Positions 10,601 to 18,163 of a stretch of 64,000 nucleotides of DNA are shown in pieces. The DNA lies in assembly GCA_949297765.1 (NCBI GenBank), contig CASFTV010000012.1, positions 1 through 64,000 on the forward strand. Reading direction: 5' to 3'. The notes below the pieces were generated by a model, which saw nothing but the letters and a program-made list of their open reading frames with translations, was not told where the DNA came from and did no database searches. The DNA comes from an uncultured bacterium (GTDB lineage Bacteria; Verrucomicrobiota; Lentisphaeria; Victivallales; UBA1829). Both the position numbers and the translations under genes were made by a program. Each line of letters starts with the position of its first letter. Within the stretch, counting starts at the first letter, position 1.

Positions 10601-12497
10601 CGTTGCGGACCAGCTTCGGAAACACATGGCGCATCGCAATCATCACCCCGAGTTCGTCCGCGATCCGCACAATGCGCCGGTCCAGCGACTCGTAGATGAT
10701 TCCGTTGAAATGCATCTCCTTCAAAAGAAGGAAGAAATCGCGGATGGTTTCGTCGTTCCATTTCGTATAGTCGGTCTGATTGCTGAAGAACTTCAGGCGG
10801 CGGGGAATTCCGTTCAAAAGAAAATCCGAACCGCGGACCGTCAGTTCCCGGAATCCGAACCGGTCGCTCACCTGATCCGCGATTTTCCCGTCGCGGAACA
10901 CGGAAAACACCAGACGGTAGAGCTTCGGATTTTCCGGCGACCAGCACTCCGCATTTCTCCACTCGCTCCGAAGTTCAAGACGGATCCGTTTTCCCGCCGG
11001 AACCCACCGCTTCCGTTCCGGAAAGCGGAGAAGTTCTTTTTCTCCGTCGAACACCGAAGCCCGGAAACAATATTCGACGGATTCCCCCGTGCGGTTCTCA
11101 AACGCGGCATCGGCACACAGAGTCCCCTTCTCCACGGAAGAGACAATCCGCAGATCGTCCAGACTCTCCTCCATCGGCAGAACCAGCAGCGAAACATCAT
11201 CCGAGAGTCCGGGACCGTTGTGCCATCCGAACCACCAGTCCCCGCAAGCCGGATGCGCCTTGAACTCCTGATACTTCTTATGCGATTTCGCAAACGGGAA
11301 TCCGTCATACTGCATGAAAATCACCAGATCGTTGGATACCCCGCATTTCAGATACGGCGTCAGATCCGCGGCACCGGCAGAGCGGATGCCCTCTCCCGCC
11401 GGAATCCCATTGACAAACAGCTGCGCCCGGCTGGAAAGCGCATCCATCTTCAGCAGAATCCGTTTTCCCTTCCATTCCGCCGGAAGATTCAGCGAACGGC
11501 GGTACCACCCCTGAGCAAAATTGGAAAGAGAGACATTCCGGAATTTCCGTACGCTTTTCCGTTCTGCATCCACCAGATCCGTTCCGCTCTGAGTATCCCA
11601 GGTTCCCGGAACGAGCGCATAAATCCACGGAGCATCCGCCGAAGGAACGGATTTCATGTCCGGCATCGGGGAATCCGTCCGGATCAGACGCGCGGAATCC
11701 GACTCCGGCACCGGAAGGAACTGCCAGTAGTTGTTCAGCGAAATCTCACACCGGGTTTCCGAGCGGTTCTGCCACGCATTGCGCAAATCCCAGTCGATCC
11801 ACGCGGGTTTGCGGTACTCCCCCTCCGGAACCATCCGGAAGACGGCTCCCGCCGGAAGCACCGCCGTCTTCCCGGCCGGAAGCCCCTCCCCCTCCTCCGC
11901 CGGACGATTCCAGGCGGAAACACCTCCGGGACGGGCATCCTTCTCCAGAGCCAGACGGCTCATCAGAAAAACCGCCCGGCGCTCCGCGGGATTGTCCAGC
12001 CGACGGCCGATTGCCAGATCAATGGAGCGCAGTTTCCCCGGATCGGGCAGTTCTCCTTTCGCTTTCGGATTGGTCGGTTTGAAATCCGCCAGACGGAAAA
12101 CCCGCGTCTGCCAAAGATCGACGGAGGAGGATATTGCCGCAGTCCCCTGCCAGCGAACGCCGTTCCAGCACCATTCTCCTCCGTCGCGGTCCCGGAGCAG
12201 CATCACAAATTCGCCGGGATCGCCGCTTCCCTTGAAGGTCAGCGTAATGCAGTTGAACTCTCCCTCCGGCGGAATGGAGTCAAACGTCTTTCCGCGGAAG
12301 ACCGCCGCACCGGACCGGACCTCATTGACTCCGCCGAGACGGACTCGAAGCCCGGAAACCGACCGCTCCGCAACCTTCTCCACGTCCGCATTGCCGTAGC
12401 GGCCGAACGTTCCGGAAGAGCCGGGAAACAATTCATATCCCGCTGCAGAAAGCAGAAACACGTTCCAGCACAACCATGAGACCCAAAGACACTTCAT
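7638..12497 (-). CDS. Giant secreted GH2-like protein lacking the canonical acid/base Glu
   Basis: 1619 residues from an ATG preceded by GAGGAGAGGCGG. A signal peptide is likely (WNVFLLSAAG, cut near residue 20). Order of parts: N-terminal beta domain, GH2-type sugar-binding jelly roll (GWYRRSLNLPAEWKGK), an Ig-like domain, a TIM barrel from about residue 560, further Ig-like domains, a region resembling a glutamine-amidotransferase fold (VRAGATLLIFAQN), and a second jelly roll at the C-terminus (FYRIHLTVPEHWKGKP). The GH2 nucleophile region LLLEEIALPF is present (Glu773/774), but the usual Asn-Glu acid/base pair reads Asn684-Pro685 (WAINPLLCYN). It is either inactive, a binding protein, or uses another residue. 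It lies 11 bp after a prepilin-like gene. Confidence 0.7.
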   Translation of the reverse strand: MKCLWVSWLCWNVFLLSAAGYELFPGSSGTFGRYGNADVEKVAERSVSGLRVRLGGVNEVRSGAAVFRGKTFDSIPPEGEFNCITLTFKGSGDPGEFVMLLRDRDGGEWCWNGVRWQGTAAISSSVDLWQTRVFRLADFKPTNPKAKGELPDPGKLRSIDLAIGRRLDNPAERRAVFLMSRLALEKDARPGGVSAWNRPAEEGEGLPAGKTAVLPAGAVFRMVPEGEYRKPAWIDWDLRNAWQNRSETRCEISLNNYWQFLPVPESDSARLIRTDSPMPDMKSVPSADAPWIYALVPGTWDTQSGTDLVDAERKSVRKFRNVSLSNFAQGWYRRSLNLPAEWKGKRILLKMDALSSRAQLFVNGIPAGEGIRSAGAADLTPYLKCGVSNDLVIFMQYDGFPFAKSHKKYQEFKAHPACGDWWFGWHNGPGLSDDVSLLVLPMEESLDDLRIVSSVEKGTLCADAAFENRTGESVEYCFRASVFDGEKELLRFPERKRWVPAGKRIRLELRSEWRNAECWSPENPKLYRLVFSVFRDGKIADQVSDRFGFRELTVRGSDFLLNGIPRRLKFFSNQTDYTKWNDETIRDFFLLLKEMHFNGIIYESLDRRIVRIADELGVMIAMRHVFPKLVRNGVYLPGVDNIGYPAEIYLSSRLLPARRVFERTIRGIVSKFRNDPSIVIWAINPLLCYNPEWINPNEIDRERAQNDLVTATLMQEAWMRSLDPSRLVLQSMGSNTGAVISANPYPTFSNQIDEWADWPMRWAERKKKPLLLEEIALPFWYNFSNWEDSVAGKANGFFSLRQLYYEQAARYFGDAVYERSSPDLDDRCWNLSAGGKVAVEGGECAVMEETALGIKCLFAGRCLNAWRMYGVSGIWPFDDPNEMFSFFRGKRPAVFRDVTAPGLKLRSVDVSPRPGANALFRTLQSAQQPFLAYLGGASSLFTEREHLYLPGETVEKQMLFSNDAPETVSVRAEWSLTDRKSGKSAASGRWTGSLAPGEVKHVPFRFRMEAPGEYELRFQARSGKTVCRDVFPLSVLPRSEKPSFGKMVRLFDTDGRTEKLLKRAGVPFTRDLSAETDAIVVGALSLNEEFLRQASRLGLERQVRAGATLLIFAQNSDSPMKSYLEERRTRAVFRKDPLHPILNGLPEHLFSWWRGSPEKSVPYPVPVASSVNRRFMHWGSRGTVATFVQDKPDSGRFRVLLDCDADLSRSALLEYFVGKGRILFCMLDLEERYGSDPAATRVADRLFRYLEKPEELPRRNACFSGSPELEKFLSGLGFRLRTVGNALPAECEVLVVGPGSVLSLPELRAFAERGGTLLLLKPDRKLEEGVFGRKTEEERVRLARLNLPAEWTRGLGNSDCYFNPVRKLRTFGNAEIARHVRIGKGSASALLVLPEDFSQNSSAVKARRILSVLLTNLGVPAEDLFSLSGFASPRTDFSGQAVPFAVDPAGKGESAGWHTREFDDSGWRKIKLGTYWENQGITMANPYFRPRHGTPYDGDAFYRIHLTVPEHWKGKPVHLEFGPVDDLDRTWFNGVLIGETGENVPNYWEVIRKYPVPQNLIRFGGENVIAVRVRDLRSCGGILGIFRISDGTEAKNSSLFYPVPSRLIYRFDPNAWRQW

Positions 12498-12507
12498 CCG
12501 CCTCTCC

Positions 12508-13218
12508 TCAGTTTTCCGTCGGGGAATATCCCCAGAAATCGTTGTTCCCGACGGTGTAGGCGGGACGGATCGACTGGAAATTCCGGGCTTCACAATGTCC
12601 ATCCACAAAGACCATATTGTTCCTGCTCACATGCAGAAACGGCATTTCCTGCACATTCTCATACCGGAAACACTTCCCACCCGAGGACGTATAATTCTCC
12701 GGATGGAGCACATCGCCGATATAAGACCTTGCGGAGGGACGCTTCGTATGCAAAATCCGGCGGGAGGGCAGCTGATACGTTCCCGTCAAAGAAGGATACT
12801 TGTTCATCCCGTAATGCTTGATCTCCTTCTTTCCGTAGTCCACCACCGGATTGCTGACCCCCGGACAGGCAAAAATATCCCTTGGAATATACTTTCCCGA
12901 CTCGACATAAATCCGATACCCGCCCGCTTTCATCGCCACCCCGGGCTTCAGATACGGCATCAGGAAATCCGGCCAGACGCAGAAACCGATTCCCTCCGGC
13001 GAATCCTGAAACGGAATTCCATACCCGTCATTCGCTTCGGCATACAGGAACCCCAGAGTCCCCATCTGCTTGAGATGGGATGTGCACCGAATCGCCTGCC
13101 CTTTTGCCCGTGCGGAGTTCAATGCGGGCAGCAGCACGGCAGTCAGAATCGCAATCACCGCAATCGTCACCAGCAACTCAATCAGAGTGAACCATTTTTT
13201 CTTCCGCCAAACCTTCAT
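12508..13218 (-). CDS. Prepilin-like H-X9-DG protein
   Basis: 236 residues starting with a basic leader and a typical class III prepilin signal (FTLIELLVTIAVIAIL), with Glu five residues after the predicted cut before Phe. The middle holds a short Cys-containing segment (IFACPGV), and the C-terminus has the His-X9-Asp-Gly-His signature (HVSRNNMVFVDGH). GGAGG lies about 10 bp before the ATG. The stop is 11 bp before the GH2-like gene, so the two are co-transcribed. The membrane segment would be processed by a prepilin peptidase not seen in the window. Whether it forms pili, docks secretion, or displays hydrolases is unknown. Confidence 0.88.
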   Translation of the reverse strand: MKVWRKKKWFTLIELLVTIAVIAILTAVLLPALNSARAKGQAIRCTSHLKQMGTLGFLYAEANDGYGIPFQDSPEGIGFCVWPDFLMPYLKPGVAMKAGGYRIYVESGKYIPRDIFACPGVSNPVVDYGKKEIKHYGMNKYPSLTGTYQLPSRRILHTKRPSARSYIGDVLHPENYTSSGGKCFRYENVQEMPFLHVSRNNMVFVDGHCEARNFQSIRPAYTVGNNDFWGYSPTEN

Positions 13219-13255
13219 TCTACCATCTCCTCCATTTTCATATCCCCCAAAAAGT

Positions 13256-13342
13256 GGAAAAATGCAGACGCATTTTTCCGGGTCAAGGACAGGGTGTCCT
13301 TGTCGTGGTCCAGCGGCGAAACGCTGGCCGTGCGGAGCACGG
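13256..13342 (+). repeat. Four-hairpin structured repeat, copy 1
   Basis: An 87-bp element made of four adjacent perfect or near-perfect hairpins: H1 13256-13279 (10-bp stem, GGAAAAATGC), H2 13284-13302 (8 bp, CAAGGACA), H3 13310-13327 (6 bp, CCAGCG) and H4 13328-13342 (6 bp, CCGTGC). By my count 74 of 87 positions match the copy at 16552-16638, with no gaps. It lies 78 bp after the stop of the minus-strand LVIVD gene. Flanks are T/C-rich runs of CCATTTT/CTCCCATTTT-like words. The rest of the 13219-13420 gap shows no gene. Confidence 0.85.
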
Positions 13343-13420
13343 AATCCCCATCCTCCATCATTTTTCCACTCTCCATTTTCATTCTCCCATTTTCCATTTT
13401 ATCTTCATCCACGACAAAAA

Positions 13421-15427
13421 TCACTTTTCCAGATACAGTCCGGAAAAACCGGCCGGAACCACCATCTTTCCTTTCAGGAAAACGACCCGGTCGGGAGTTC
13501 CGGGCAGGAAATCAATCCTGCGCAGGAGCCGCAGCTTCTCCGGATTCGCGGCATCAAACACCGTAACAACTCCATCCCGAGAGTGGGAGAACGCGATCCT
13601 GGAATCTCCATCCCAGACGGGATTTCCTGCAACAGGCGCGTCGGCGCGCAGTTCCCGTTTACTTCCCTCCTCGCCGCAATCGGCGGGCGACAGCAAATAA
13701 TACCCTTTCTTCAAAGACGGGATCAGGAAACGCTCTTTCAGTGCGGCAATTCCATCCATCTGATGAAACCCCGGCGATCCGGCTTCTTTGACGCGGACCG
13801 CCCCGCCGCCGGAGAGACGATACCATGAAATTCCCGCTCCATGAGCATTCACCGGGAGTTTCCCGTCCAGCGTCCTTTCCGGGAACGCATCACCGTACAA
13901 AATCCGTTTTTCCGAATAAAAATTCTTCAGGACCGGCTTTTCCGGAGTCTTCAGATCGAAGAAGTTCACCCGTCCGGTCCCGCCGCTGACTGCGGCAACC
14001 GCCCCGTTCTCATACAGATGAACGACCTGCATCGGCACCCATCCGGAGCGGAATTCCCCCAGTCTGCGGAGTGCGCCCTCCTTCTGAATCCGATATGCCG
14101 TGAGGGCGAATCCATCGCCGACCATCACAAGGAGATCTCCGGCAACGGCGACATCATAAATCCGGTTTCCCGTCACCGCTCCGACCTCCTTCAGCCCCTC
14201 CGGCACGGCGCGGAAGATTTTCAGTCCCGCCGCAGACGCCGCCACATACAGGAACTCGCCCGAGACAGCGACATGCCGAACCATTCCGCCGCAGTCGTAC
14301 CGGACAAATCCCGGCACCCCCGGCGGCTCCGGACGCGAACGAACGACAGGAGCCTCCTTCCGCTCCGGCAGAGGCCGGCTTCCCGGCACACGGACAACAT
14401 GAAGTCCGCTCTTCGCCCCGGCGACATAGATGACATCCCGTCCCGGCACCACTCCGCCGACGCAGTCGGGAACCTCTTTTTTCCCCAGCTTCACCATCGG
14501 CAGTTTCAAAGACGCGGCAATCTTCGGCGCTTTCGGCTCCCGGCAGTCCACCAGAAACATCCCGTTGTGGGTATCCGCGACCGCGAGCCAGTCTCCCGCC
14601 GGACGCGGCGACCAGAAATCATTGCCGAGCGCATAAAACTTCGGGAACTTGACCCCTCCGATTCTTTTCGGATTCCGGGGATCGGAAATATCAAACAGCT
14701 CCACGCCGTGTCCGGCTCCGTAACGTTCCTTCCAGCTTCCCTTCCGGGCATGATGGCCGGTTGCGGCATAGAGAATTCCATCCTGAACAAATACGCCGTC
14801 GCCGAACCCGTCGAGCTGGATTTTGGCAAGTTCGACCGGTTTTCCGGGATCGGAGACATCCAGAAGAAGCACACTGGAGTTTCCCCATTCGCCGAGCGCC
14901 AGAATCGTCCCGGAGCAGAACGCGGACTGCGCCTCGAAGGTCCGGTAGAGCGCCAGATGCTTCGGATTTTCCGGATTGGAGATGTCAAAGATCTGAACGC
15001 CGAAGACCCGCAACGTCACGAAGAGCACATCGCCAAGCGCATCGACCCCGGTCGCCAGTTCCGCCGTATCAAAACTGCCGACCAGCCGGGGACGCTCCGG
15101 ATTGCGCACATCCACAATCCAGAGTCCGCGGTTGCGCGCCGTGATGTAGGCATAGCCGCGATGAACAATGATCTGACGGCACTCCCAGTCGGGCAGGCCG
15201 GAAAGTTCGGCGGTCCTGCGCGGTTTTTCCGGCTGATCCGCGACCCGCCAGACCTGGAACTTTCCGCTTCCCGCAAGATAAAGATATTTCCCGTCTCCGC
15301 AGACGGCCACTGCGCCGACGCTCTCCGGAAGTGCCTGAACCGGCAGCGCACGCACGTCCGCATACAAGCCGCCGGAAGAACTGATCATTCCGATCAGCAG
15401 CAGCATCGAGAACAAAATCCGCTTCAT
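13421..15427 (-). CDS. Secreted LVIVD-repeat beta-propeller protein
   Basis: 668 residues from an ATG with AGAGGTG upstream. A signal peptide covers about residues 1-22 (MKRILFSMLLLIGMISSSGG). At least seven LVIVD-type units follow, recognisable by a hydrophobic strand, Asp and a Pro turn: LWIVDVRNPERP, VQIFDISNPENP, VLLLDVSDPGKP, VELFDISDPRNP, MFLVDCREPKAP, VNFFDLKTPEKP, VTVFDAANPEKL. Such repeats form extracellular or periplasmic beta-propellers used for binding; no catalytic motif is evident. It is divergent from an AraC-family regulator and probably controlled by it. A structured repeat lies downstream. Ligand unknown. Confidence 0.85.
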   Translation of the reverse strand: MKRILFSMLLLIGMISSSGGLYADVRALPVQALPESVGAVAVCGDGKYLYLAGSGKFQVWRVADQPEKPRRTAELSGLPDWECRQIIVHRGYAYITARNRGLWIVDVRNPERPRLVGSFDTAELATGVDALGDVLFVTLRVFGVQIFDISNPENPKHLALYRTFEAQSAFCSGTILALGEWGNSSVLLLDVSDPGKPVELAKIQLDGFGDGVFVQDGILYAATGHHARKGSWKERYGAGHGVELFDISDPRNPKRIGGVKFPKFYALGNDFWSPRPAGDWLAVADTHNGMFLVDCREPKAPKIAASLKLPMVKLGKKEVPDCVGGVVPGRDVIYVAGAKSGLHVVRVPGSRPLPERKEAPVVRSRPEPPGVPGFVRYDCGGMVRHVAVSGEFLYVAASAAGLKIFRAVPEGLKEVGAVTGNRIYDVAVAGDLLVMVGDGFALTAYRIQKEGALRRLGEFRSGWVPMQVVHLYENGAVAAVSGGTGRVNFFDLKTPEKPVLKNFYSEKRILYGDAFPERTLDGKLPVNAHGAGISWYRLSGGGAVRVKEAGSPGFHQMDGIAALKERFLIPSLKKGYYLLSPADCGEEGSKRELRADAPVAGNPVWDGDSRIAFSHSRDGVVTVFDAANPEKLRLLRRIDFLPGTPDRVVFLKGKMVVPAGFSGLYLEK

Positions 15428-15474
15428 TCGCACCTCTTTCTGCACTGTCACAATTGCTGTTTTCCCGGGAAATA

Positions 15475-15503
15475 ATTATATTGCATTTCCCTTTGAAAAA
15501 CAA
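15475..15503 (-). promoter_or_regulatory. Promoter of the LVIVD gene
   Basis: Minus strand: -35 TTGTTT (15498-15503), 17-bp spacer, -10 TATAAT (15475-15480), about 48 bp before the ATG. A/T-rich dyads (ATAAAGTTTAT near 15520) lie between this and the divergent AraC promoter and could bind the AraC protein. Confidence 0.65.
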
Positions 15504-15559
15504 GAAGCGAAGGGAATGATAAAGTTTATGATTTTTATAAAAAAGTTGCTGTTTTTCTC

Positions 15560-15587
15560 TTGATTGTTCAAAAAAAGCAGTTAGTTT
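15560..15587 (+). promoter_or_regulatory. Probable promoter of the AraC-family gene
   Basis: Plus strand: -35 TTGATT (15560-15565), 16-bp spacer, weak -10 TAGTTT (15582-15587), leaving a leader of about 20 bases with AAGGAGA before the ATG at 15613. Confidence 0.45.
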
Positions 15588-15612
15588 AAAAGAGAAGGGA
15601 AGGAGAAATTTC

Positions 15613-16536
15613 ATGCGGGGAAAAAAAATGGTCGCCCCCTTTGCCGAAGAGGAATATTCGCTGGATCTCACCCGTCAGAACGTGGTCAACTGGAATCTCC
15701 TGTATCAGAAGGCGCTTCCGATCTCCTTTCCGTTCATCATTCCGCATGCGACGTGGAAAGAGAATGAATATTACATCCACCATTGTCCCTCCAACATCTC
15801 CGCCGAGATCGTTCTGGAAGGCTCCCTGCAGTTCACGCTCGAGGACGGCAGACGCACTCTTAAGGCCAATGAACTGATTTTTCTTCCGATCGGCGAACCG
15901 AACCGGATCAGCGCGGGACCGAAAGGATTCGTCCGGAAAGCGGTGTTCGGAATCCGCGGTTTTCTTGCGGAACCGATTCTTGCGTCGTTCCGTCTGGAGA
16001 GCGGAAAGATCTACCGTCTGCAGGATACCGGCCGGATTCTGCAGATGCTTTCCCATCTGGTCTCGCTGTACCGGAAACAGGATCCGGCCCTTCTGAACCA
16101 GGCATCGACTTCCGCGCTTGAAATTCTTCTGGAAATCCGGGATCAAATCCACGAAAAATGGAAACCGATTTCTTCTCTGCTTCAATCGGTTCAGCAGAAA
16201 ATCCAGAACGGCTGTTCCATTCCGGAACTTGCACGGGCAAACAGACTTTCCCGCAGCAAAATGAATACGTTTTTCCGGGAGCAATTCAATTTGAGTCCGC
16301 AGCAATACAGCACCCGCCTCCGGATGCAGACAGCTGAGCAGTTTCTCCTGCAGGGGAAGCAGTCCATCAAGTGGATCGCAACCCGGACCGGGTATCACTC
16401 GCTTTCGCGTTTTACAACGGCGTTTCGGAAATATCACGGGATATCCCCTCGTGAATACCGGAAAAAAGGGAAAGCAGCCGGATGTGTCAAGGAGGAAATG
16501 GAGGGAGCTTCTTCTTTTCCGGGAAACGGAGGTTGA
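15613..16536 (+). CDS. AraC-family transcriptional regulator
   Basis: 307 residues. The N-terminal ~150 residues look like a cupin-type effector domain (ISAEIVLEGSLQFTLEDG, then FLPIGEPNRI). The C-terminal ~100 residues contain the paired AraC helix-turn-helix: first helix set CSIPELARANRLSRSKM, second SIKWIATRTGYHSLSRF followed by the FxxAFRKYHGISPREYR signature. AAGGAGA lies 7 bp before the ATG. It is divergent from the secreted LVIVD gene across 185 bp and is the obvious candidate regulator of it, probably responding to a sugar. The second copy of the four-hairpin repeat begins 15 bp after its stop. Confidence 0.9.
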   Translation: MRGKKMVAPFAEEEYSLDLTRQNVVNWNLLYQKALPISFPFIIPHATWKENEYYIHHCPSNISAEIVLEGSLQFTLEDGRRTLKANELIFLPIGEPNRISAGPKGFVRKAVFGIRGFLAEPILASFRLESGKIYRLQDTGRILQMLSHLVSLYRKQDPALLNQASTSALEILLEIRDQIHEKWKPISSLLQSVQQKIQNGCSIPELARANRLSRSKMNTFFREQFNLSPQQYSTRLRMQTAEQFLLQGKQSIKWIATRTGYHSLSRFTTAFRKYHGISPREYRKKGKAAGCVKEEMEGASSFPGNGG

Positions 16537-16551
16537 TGGAGTGAACGGGTT

Positions 16552-16638
16552 TCGTGCTCCGCACGACCAGCGTCTCACCGCTGGACCGCGACAAGAACAC
16601 TCTGTCCTTGACCCGGAAAACTGCCATCGCAGTTTTCC
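16552..16638 (-). repeat. Four-hairpin structured repeat, copy 2
   Basis: Inverted relative to copy 1 on the map, but in the same orientation relative to its upstream gene (3′ of the plus-strand AraC gene). Hairpins: H1 at 16615-16638 (GGAAAACTGC arm), H2 with CAAGGACA/TGTTCTTG (one G-T pair), H3 CCAGCG/CGCTGG, H4 TCGTGC/GCACGA. Compared with copy 1, one pair in H1 changes A-T to C-G and the outer pair of H4 changes C-G to T-A, so both sides change together. The remaining ~65 bp before the next promoter show no gene. Confidence 0.85.
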
Positions 16639-16706
16639 GCCCTTCACGGTTTCAGGGAAATTTGAGGCGGAAGGGAAAATTTATGTGCTTTTTTTTGTTT
16701 TTTTTC

Positions 16707-16734
16707 TTGATATTGCCATCGTTGGCAGTATATT
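16707..16734 (+). promoter_or_regulatory. Promoter of the Gfo/Idh/MocA gene with palindrome in its spacer
   Basis: -35 TTGATA (16707-16712), 16-bp spacer, -10 TATATT (16729-16734). The spacer holds a dyad centred on CG, TGCCATCGTTGGCA (16714-16727), of the kind bound by LacI/GalR-type repressors. A protein there would block RNA polymerase. The gene has AAGGAGG 6 bp before its ATG. Confidence 0.65.
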
Positions 16735-16769
16735 GTTGTCAGGTCATAACCTAACCAAGGAGGAAGAGT

Positions 16770-18074
16770 ATGGCAAAGCGTCGTTACGCAGTCTGCGGCG
16801 TATCAAGCCGCGCGATTGGAATGTGGATTCAGCCGATGTACCATGCGTTCGCGCATGCCGCGGAATTTGTCGGGATGCTCGATATTGATCCGCTGCGTTT
16901 CAAGGTCTGCAAGAGGGAGATTCCCGAATCGGCGGATGTTCCGACCTACATGCCGGAAGAGTTCGACAAGATGATCGAAGAGACGAAACCGGATGCCATT
17001 TTCGTGGTCTGCCGCGATTGTTTTCATGTCACCTATATTCTGAAGGCTCTTGAGAAAGGTCTGGACGTCATCACCGAAAAACCCATGACCACCAACTGGG
17101 AAGACGGTATTAAAGTCCGCGAGGCGGAAAAGAAGTCCAAAGGGAAAGTCACCTGCACATTCAACTACCGCTACAATCCTCAGCACAAGCTGCTGCGGGA
17201 ACTGGTTCTTGCCGGCAAAGTCGGCCGGGTCACTCATGTCGATCTGAACTGGTATATTGATATCAAGCACGGCTCCAGTTATTTCCACCGCTGGAACCGG
17301 ATGCGGGAAAATTCCGGAAGTCTTTCCATTCACAAGGCGAGTCATCACTTCGACCTTGTCAACTGGTGGATCGGCAGTCCCGACCCGATGACGGTCCACG
17401 CATTCGGCGCACTGAATCACTACGGTCCGAACGGTCCGTTCAATCCGTCGAAAAAGGATGGGCGCCACTGCTCCGACTGCACCGAACGCGCCAAATGCGC
17501 CTACAAGGCCCGCTGGGAAACCCGCGCCTCCACCATCCGGATCCACGACGATCATCTGGACGCGTTCGATGAGAAAAAAGGACTGCTCTTCACGCCGGAA
17601 CTCTATCGTCCCGACATGTGCATGTTCGACTCGGAGATCAACATTCACGACACCATCGTCGCCAACGTGAAATATGCCAACGGCGTGCTTCTGAACTACT
17701 CCGCCAACTTCTCGACCCCCTACGAGGGATACCGTCTTGCGATCAACGGAACCCACGGACGCATCGAGGCGGAAGAGTGGGGCGGCGCCGGTTCCACCGC
17801 CTTCCCCTGCCCGAGAAAAGAGGACATCTATGTGGATTATTATCCGATCTTCGGCTCCAGAGAACGTCTCTCGGTCAAACCGGGCATCGGCGGACATGGC
17901 GGCGGCGATTCCGGCATTCAGGAGGATGTCTTCCTCGGCGTCGATCCCGACCGTCCCTATGACATCCTCGCCAATTCCAGAGATGGTCTGGCGGCAATCT
18001 CCATCGGCGACGCCGTCTACAAATCCATCACACAGGAGCGCATCATTGATCTGCGCGAGGTCATGACCCACTGA
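16770..18074 (+). CDS. Gfo/Idh/MocA family NAD(P)-dependent oxidoreductase
   Basis: 434 residues, cytoplasmic. The N-terminal Rossmann domain begins YAVCGVSSRAIGMW (an atypical glycine loop), followed by the EKP motif (ITEKPMTTN) that supplies the catalytic Lys of the family. The C-terminal alpha/beta domain includes HKASHHFDLVNWW, matching the family's catalytic/sugar-binding His region, and a Cys group CSDCTERAKC often seen in this subgroup. Likely role: oxidation or epimerisation of a sugar or inositol. It is monocistronic between its own promoter and a strong terminator. The substrate cannot be deduced. Confidence 0.88.
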   Translation: MAKRRYAVCGVSSRAIGMWIQPMYHAFAHAAEFVGMLDIDPLRFKVCKREIPESADVPTYMPEEFDKMIEETKPDAIFVVCRDCFHVTYILKALEKGLDVITEKPMTTNWEDGIKVREAEKKSKGKVTCTFNYRYNPQHKLLRELVLAGKVGRVTHVDLNWYIDIKHGSSYFHRWNRMRENSGSLSIHKASHHFDLVNWWIGSPDPMTVHAFGALNHYGPNGPFNPSKKDGRHCSDCTERAKCAYKARWETRASTIRIHDDHLDAFDEKKGLLFTPELYRPDMCMFDSEINIHDTIVANVKYANGVLLNYSANFSTPYEGYRLAINGTHGRIEAEEWGGAGSTAFPCPRKEDIYVDYYPIFGSRERLSVKPGIGGHGGGDSGIQEDVFLGVDPDRPYDILANSRDGLAAISIGDAVYKSITQERIIDLREVMTH

Positions 18075-18108
18075 TTCCGAATCCGAAAACGCTGTTCGGA
18101 AAACACAG

Positions 18109-18150
18109 AAGCCGACGGAACGTCATTCCGCGTTCCGCCGGCTTTGTTCT
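18109..18150. terminator. Intrinsic terminator between convergent genes
   Basis: GCCGACGGAACG (18111-18122) pairs with CGTTCCGCCGGC (18131-18142) over 12 bp with one G-T pair, followed by TTTGTTCT. The complementary side also ends in T-rich sequence, so it can serve both the oxidoreductase gene (plus) and the membrane-protein gene (minus). Confidence 0.85.
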
Positions 18151-18163
18151 GCTCTGAACTTCG

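Noticed and set aside
9495-12479. Very long open frame opposite the GH2-like gene
   Set aside because: Arg/Pro-rich low-complexity translation with no domain, fully antisense to a well supported gene; similar shadows oppose the GH127, kinase and MoxR-operon genes.
13215-13424. Small proteins sharing the words SVSPLD and TLSLTRK in both four-hairpin repeats
   Set aside because: The reading frames follow from the repeat itself; changes preserve base pairing rather than amino acids, and no ribosome site is seen.
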